The notes under the pieces: generated by a model
What the model saw: the letters and a program-made list of their open reading frames with translations, nothing else
Told to the model about the DNA's origin: nothing
The model's database searches: none
Assembly (NCBI GenBank): GCA_010405405.1
Contig: MU004236.1
Location: 998,070 to 1,062,069 of the forward strand
Direction of reading: 5' to 3'
Length of the DNA stretch: 64,000 nt
Origin: Microthyrium microscopicum
Lineage: Eukaryota > Ascomycota > Dothideomycetes > Microthyriales > Microthyriaceae
Made by a program: the position numbers and the translations under genes
Shown here: positions 59,923 to 64,000 of the stretch, in pieces
Layout of the letters: the number at the start of each line of letters is the position of its first letter
Numbering within the stretch: the stretch's first letter is position 1

Positions 59923-62786
59923 GATGATGGATAAGATTTGTAAAAGATGTCACTGCTACTAGTTTGTTGGATTCCCTATTCTCGAGATCAGTGGCGAACT
60001 TCACCAAGTTATAATCATATCATACCTCTAGACACCCTCAATCCGTGCGGATCCAATACAAAGTCCGAGTTGAATGCAATATATCGACCGAAAGGGGACG
60101 GCCGAGCAGATAATGCAATATCAAATTCCTGTACCATACAGAATCAAGCCAAATATTGGAAGATCATTGACCTCAATAGCCATTCGATTACGACTTTGTT
60201 AGAAAGAAGAGCCTATAGGAGCAGCGATTTATAGAAGAATTCCGTAAACGTGAAAATGGAAACCCATAACGGCAGCGCAATGGGCTGTCCATCAACTTTT
60301 GTATGCTTTTCGTTCCCAAAGCAATCACAAGGCAGCCAGCATAGACGAGAGCCCCCCCAAAATCCTCCCCCTGAACTATGCTCACCACGAATAGACAGAC
60401 AAGAATACAAGGCACACCGACACAATACGCAACGATCAGCTCGATCCGGGCGAGTGCCCAAATCAATCCCACCATCCACTCATCTGGGAGAACCAACCCA
60501 ACATTCGCCAACTGCCCACAGCATATTCTTTCGCCCGCGCCCCACCCCATTCCATGCCTTTGCCTGAACTACGCAACAACAATACCCACACCCCAAAAAC
60601 AGATTTGTGCTATAAGCAGGGGTGGATTTCACCAGTACCGGGTACGCGCAGCAGCTAGTGATTGCTCTGCCTGTCATCTATGACTTTCATGGAGCCTGGG
60701 TATGCCATTTTGCTGGGCGAAAAAAGGAGTGCACTGGCGGGTTGTTCTGGGGCCGAGCGCACAAATGCTACTCGATAGACGATCTGTTTCTCAATTTTTG
60801 CGTGAACGAGGCACCGACACGCGTGCGTGCGGTGTGCACAGGGCGAATGAAGAGGTGAGCCGGCGGTGCGTTGCCTGGAGCGCGACACAGAACCACTGCG
60901 CAGGACAAGGACCCAAAGTTCAGGCGGTGCGCACACGTGCCGGCTGTGGGGTGGGTAGGGATGCTGTTTAGCAAAAGAGAGAATTTAAGCGTTGGTGGTC
61001 TAATGCAGGAATGCGAAGCGTGTTGGGTGGTTGGTTCGAAGTGGAGGGAGAGAAAGGAGGGACTTGGTAATGTTGCCTTTGTGCTGCCATAGTCTTACGA
61101 GAGATTTGGGGCTTCAATGTCTTGGGGAGGCGGCGGCGATGAGTAGGTGTGTCACGTTGTTGCTTGAACTACTGTTGTGGTTACGGTCGGCCGGTGTCTC
61201 CGAAAAGGGGTGGGTGCCTGGGTGATGGGATAATTATGGGTGTTGGAGAGATGGTACAGACGGCTGCGCGCATGGCGGTGGTTGAAAAGAGACGAGAACT
61301 GATGGAGGCTAGGGTCCTTCACGAGGCTTGGATTCGTCACTGAAGACTATATTTAAGATTGAGAGTGGGTTGAGGCAGCTGGGCTGGATGAAGTATTGCC
61401 AGTCAAAGTCGATATGTTCGTTGCACAGGCCCATGATGGCGAAGATCTAGCAATTAGGTCGGAATTGCCTCTCTGTAGCTGCATTGAATCTCCACGTTGA
61501 ACTTGGTCTAAGCTGACGAACTGTCGTTGAACGTTGTGTGGCTTCTACATCCTTTGTTCTTTGCATGACAGGCTATGGCAGCCGTTCATGTGTACCTCTC
61601 TTGTAAGGCTCAAGCAGGACTTGAAGTGTGGAGGACAGTCCCAGAACTAAGAGTACGCTTAATGGTAAGGCAGACACAAAGTAAGACTCTTCGAGTATGT
61701 CGGGAGATATAATTTGAAATAGCTCAATGCTAATTGACCGACTTTTGCGGCGATATTACCCAAAATAGAAGGGTTCACAAGCACAATGTCTCGATATCGA
61801 TCCAAGTTCTAATCCTGTTACTTGGCTCTTGGGTGATCTTACAGGTCGTACGATGCTCGTACAGTGAATACTGATTCGTCTGGCTTGATTTCCAAGGGAA
61901 GGGATTGGAATAATCAAGTCAAACCAACACTGCAGTACTGCTCACCAACCTTCGGTGATATTGCCCATTTAGTCCTATGATCCTCAAAATCATATTCTCT
62001 AGACTCCTGTACTCTACCTGAAAACACCAAAAAATCAATGGAAGCGAGCCGTCCCGATGGAGTCTAAGGCTGTGACAGTGATGTGCATTTCATAGGCAGA
62101 CCATTAGACCCTATAGGACCTAACAAAGTAGCGCCGGTGACCAACATCAATACCTGCAAACCATTATCACATAAATAGCAGTGTTGTACAAGTTAGACGG
62201 TCAGCTTTTACGCTAAGTTTGTCGCACAGCATCTACAGAATACGGCTGACCCCATCAGCACCAGTCTACATTATTAGGTTCTATATTCCGATTCAGCAAG
62301 TTCCCGATATGCACAAGGTAAGTAACTCGCATTCGCATCTCAAGCCCACCCTTGATACATTATATGTGTTATGTTAGTCATATGCTGCGGTGAGTTTAAA
62401 AGATCGAGGTAAGCTCAGGTGGCTCGGCTTCAGCCGCAAGGGAATACAGCAGCTTAGTGCATAAACCAATGTCTGGTCACAGGGGCGGGTGATATCATAT
62501 TCTAAAATTAAGAGAACAGTATCGATTAGTTTGATTAACGAGTGAAGCGGACATGACTTCAACTTTCTGGAAACTAAGTCCTGGTCTAAATGTACAATCA
62601 AGCGATGTAGCCATAATACATTTGCAATCCAAGCTCCAAGAAAGTAAGAGAAGTTTTCGATAGACCATATACCTCTTTTTCTAATCTGCATCCATGACAT
62701 ATGCTACATGTGTGCCAGTACTACTGACTGGTAAAACCTAGAGCATCTGAAACAGATATAGGTAGTAAAAGTATGACAGCTAAAAC
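59923..62786. other. Gene-poor interval upstream of the Zn2Cys6 gene
   Basis: Nearly 2.9 kb between the Zn2Cys6 start and the chitin synthase stop. The only frame that stands out is on the minus strand at 60188-60550 (separate entry). GC-rich patches near 60.8-61.3 kb contain short open frames on both strands without motifs. No RNA gene recognised. Confidence 0.5.
60188..60550 (-). CDS. Doubtful small membrane protein ORF
   Basis: A 120-codon frame starting with ATG. It has two or three hydrophobic stretches (LIWALARIELIVAYCVGVPCILVCLFVV and ALVYAGCLVIALG) that could be membrane helices. No family is recognised and there is no splice or conservation support. It could be a chance frame in the 5' region of the Zn2Cys6 gene. 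Confidence 0.2.
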   Translation of the reverse strand: MGWGAGERICCGQLANVGLVLPDEWMVGLIWALARIELIVAYCVGVPCILVCLFVVSIVQGEDFGGALVYAGCLVIALGTKSIQKLMDSPLRCRYGFPFSRLRNSSINRCSYRLFFLTKS

Positions 62787-64000
62787 TTAACGACGTTGTG
62801 GGTTTTGAGGTTGATAAGCGTACGGTGACGTCCTTGAATTTGCGTCTCGCATCTCCGGAGCACCATTATTATCTGCACTGCGCGAATAATTCTGCCGTGC
62901 CAGAGGAGATCTACCCGCTGCCGAGCGGTGAGCTGAGGTAGACAATCGATCTCTTGGACCTGGACCGGTGGGTGAAGTGGGACTAGTAGGCATTGCTCTT
63001 TGATCATACCCATCTGGACCAAGGACAGGCGAGCTTGGCACTGTCTGAGTTGGTGAGATTTCACCGTCCTTTAATTCCTCAGCGTCATGCATAAAGGCTG
63101 TCCCTTGGTCAGTCTCAAAGTATGCACCGCCAGCAGGTCGTTGTTCGTCCTGGTGTTGATGGTAAAGACGAGCGTCCTCAGGCGACATGAAAGACTCGAT
63201 CCGCCGTGGCATGTAAACGGATTGGTTGGTCGTTGTGCCAGAAGCCACGGAATCGTATGAAGTGCGTGGATGGAGTGGAACAGAAGAAACAGCGTGATTG
63301 CGGTTCATGGTGTCTGGTAGAGTCATTCCAGAATCATTGGAATGTTGATACCAGCCACCTGGTAGTCGATCGGCGGCGGCGAAGCGACCGTCAATATTAT
63401 CGCCAGGTTGGAGCGGAACATGCGTGGTCTGGCTGTTGCCCTTTCCAGTCACCGTAGAAGGCTTGAATGTTTCCGGAACCACATTGAGATCATCTCCTTC
63501 CGCCTCTGCTTGTTCGATTGCTTGCTGTGCTGTCGTTCCATCTTCGGCTTTGCCAGCATCGGCCCGTGGACCTCCCCATGTCCTCTGCCCAGCAGTAAAT
63601 ATACCATAGACCATATAAACCCAGTTGAAAAAGGGATTGACAATGAACATGACAGGATACAGTGTGAGCTTCCAGCGGCCAAGCTTGGCACCAAAGTATA
63701 TCATCAGAAGCCAATTGAGACCGAGGGATACTCCTATGAAGCCCACGGGAAGGTTCTTGACCTTCTGAGAAGTGGTCATAATGGACACAACCATGATGAG
63801 GAAAAGTAATGCGGTCGTTCTAATGGTGTTTTGCATAAATCGGATGACGCAAAGAATTGGGTACCTTTTCCAGAGTCGAACATCAGTAAGCATACAGACT
63901 TCGTTTGTGATGAAGCCCAGGAACCATCTTCGTCGCTGCTTCAACAAACTTCGATACGACCGTACTGCTTCAGTCTTGCAAAAGGCGCCTGTATTCATCT
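62787..64000 (-). CDS. Chitin synthase, C-terminal part (gene continues beyond the window)
   Basis: The last 404 codons or so of a GT2-family chitin synthase, which polymerises N-acetylglucosamine from UDP-GlcNAc at the plasma membrane. The frame is open to the right edge, and TGAFCKTEAVRSYRSLLKQRRRWFLGF contains the conserved QRRRW product-binding motif, so the catalytic domain starts outside the window. Membrane helices follow (TTALLFLIMVVSIM, LPVGFIGVSLGLNWLLMIYFGAKL, YPVMFIVNPFFNWVYMVYGIF) and then WGGPRADAG. The last 230 or so residues are a disordered Ser/Pro/Gln-rich cytosolic tail. The WGGPRADA wording suggests the class VI/VII-type group, but the class is a tentative call. No introns in the visible part. 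Confidence 0.9.
   Translation of the reverse strand, partial: MNTGAFCKTEAVRSYRSLLKQRRRWFLGFITNEVCMLTDVRLWKRYPILCVIRFMQNTIRTTALLFLIMVVSIMTTSQKVKNLPVGFIGVSLGLNWLLMIYFGAKLGRWKLTLYPVMFIVNPFFNWVYMVYGIFTAGQRTWGGPRADAGKAEDGTTAQQAIEQAEAEGDDLNVVPETFKPSTVTGKGNSQTTHVPLQPGDNIDGRFAAADRLPGGWYQHSNDSGMTLPDTMNRNHAVSSVPLHPRTSYDSVASGTTTNQSVYMPRRIESFMSPEDARLYHQHQDEQRPAGGAYFETDQGTAFMHDAEELKDGEISPTQTVPSSPVLGPDGYDQRAMPTSPTSPTGPGPRDRLSTSAHRSAAGRSPLARQNYSRSADNNGAPEMRDANSRTSPYAYQPQNPQRR

Overview
The window looks like nuclear DNA of a filamentous ascomycete (Pezizomycotina, perhaps Leotiomycetes; this placement is inference). Evidence: introns of about 46-55 bases with GTAAGT-type donors and CTAAY-type branch points, a Zn2Cys6 regulator, a chitin synthase with a QRRRW core, a fungal STAND-type N-terminal domain, an Rds1/LsdA-like ferritin-fold protein, and two long AT-rich blocks with almost no CG that look like repeat-induced point mutation (RIP).

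Layout. 1-4821 is the left-truncated, minus-oriented copy of a Ty1/Copia element; 20510-27856 is a full-length plus-oriented copy of the same family with 295-base LTRs and a CTAGT target duplication. Both are RIP fossils. Between them lie a 335-base foldback element, a PRPP synthetase (Prs1-like), about 7 kb with almost no genes (one 56-residue Cys-rich protein), a concentrative nucleoside transporter whose introns carry unusual repeats, and a short soluble-type cytochrome P450. Right of the second element the gene content becomes denser: Rds1/LsdA-like secreted protein, Dur3-like urea transporter, a disordered protein, a ferric reductase, a 5 kb gene-poor stretch, a vacuolar-type Ca2+/H+ exchanger with a 3-base exon, an isochorismatase-family hydrolase, a basic disordered protein, the ER P5A ATPase Spf1, a STAND-N-terminal/ankyrin protein, the Vac1/Pep7 FYVE protein, a Zn2Cys6 factor, and the C-terminal part of a chitin synthase running off the right edge.

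Function. Most genes are housekeeping or transport: nucleotide precursor synthesis (Prs1), uptake of nucleosides and urea, iron reduction, calcium and ER ion homeostasis, endosome-vacuole traffic and wall synthesis. No biosynthetic cluster is evident. Exon structures were inferred by eye from splice signals, frame continuity and family conservation; no transcript data or database search was available.
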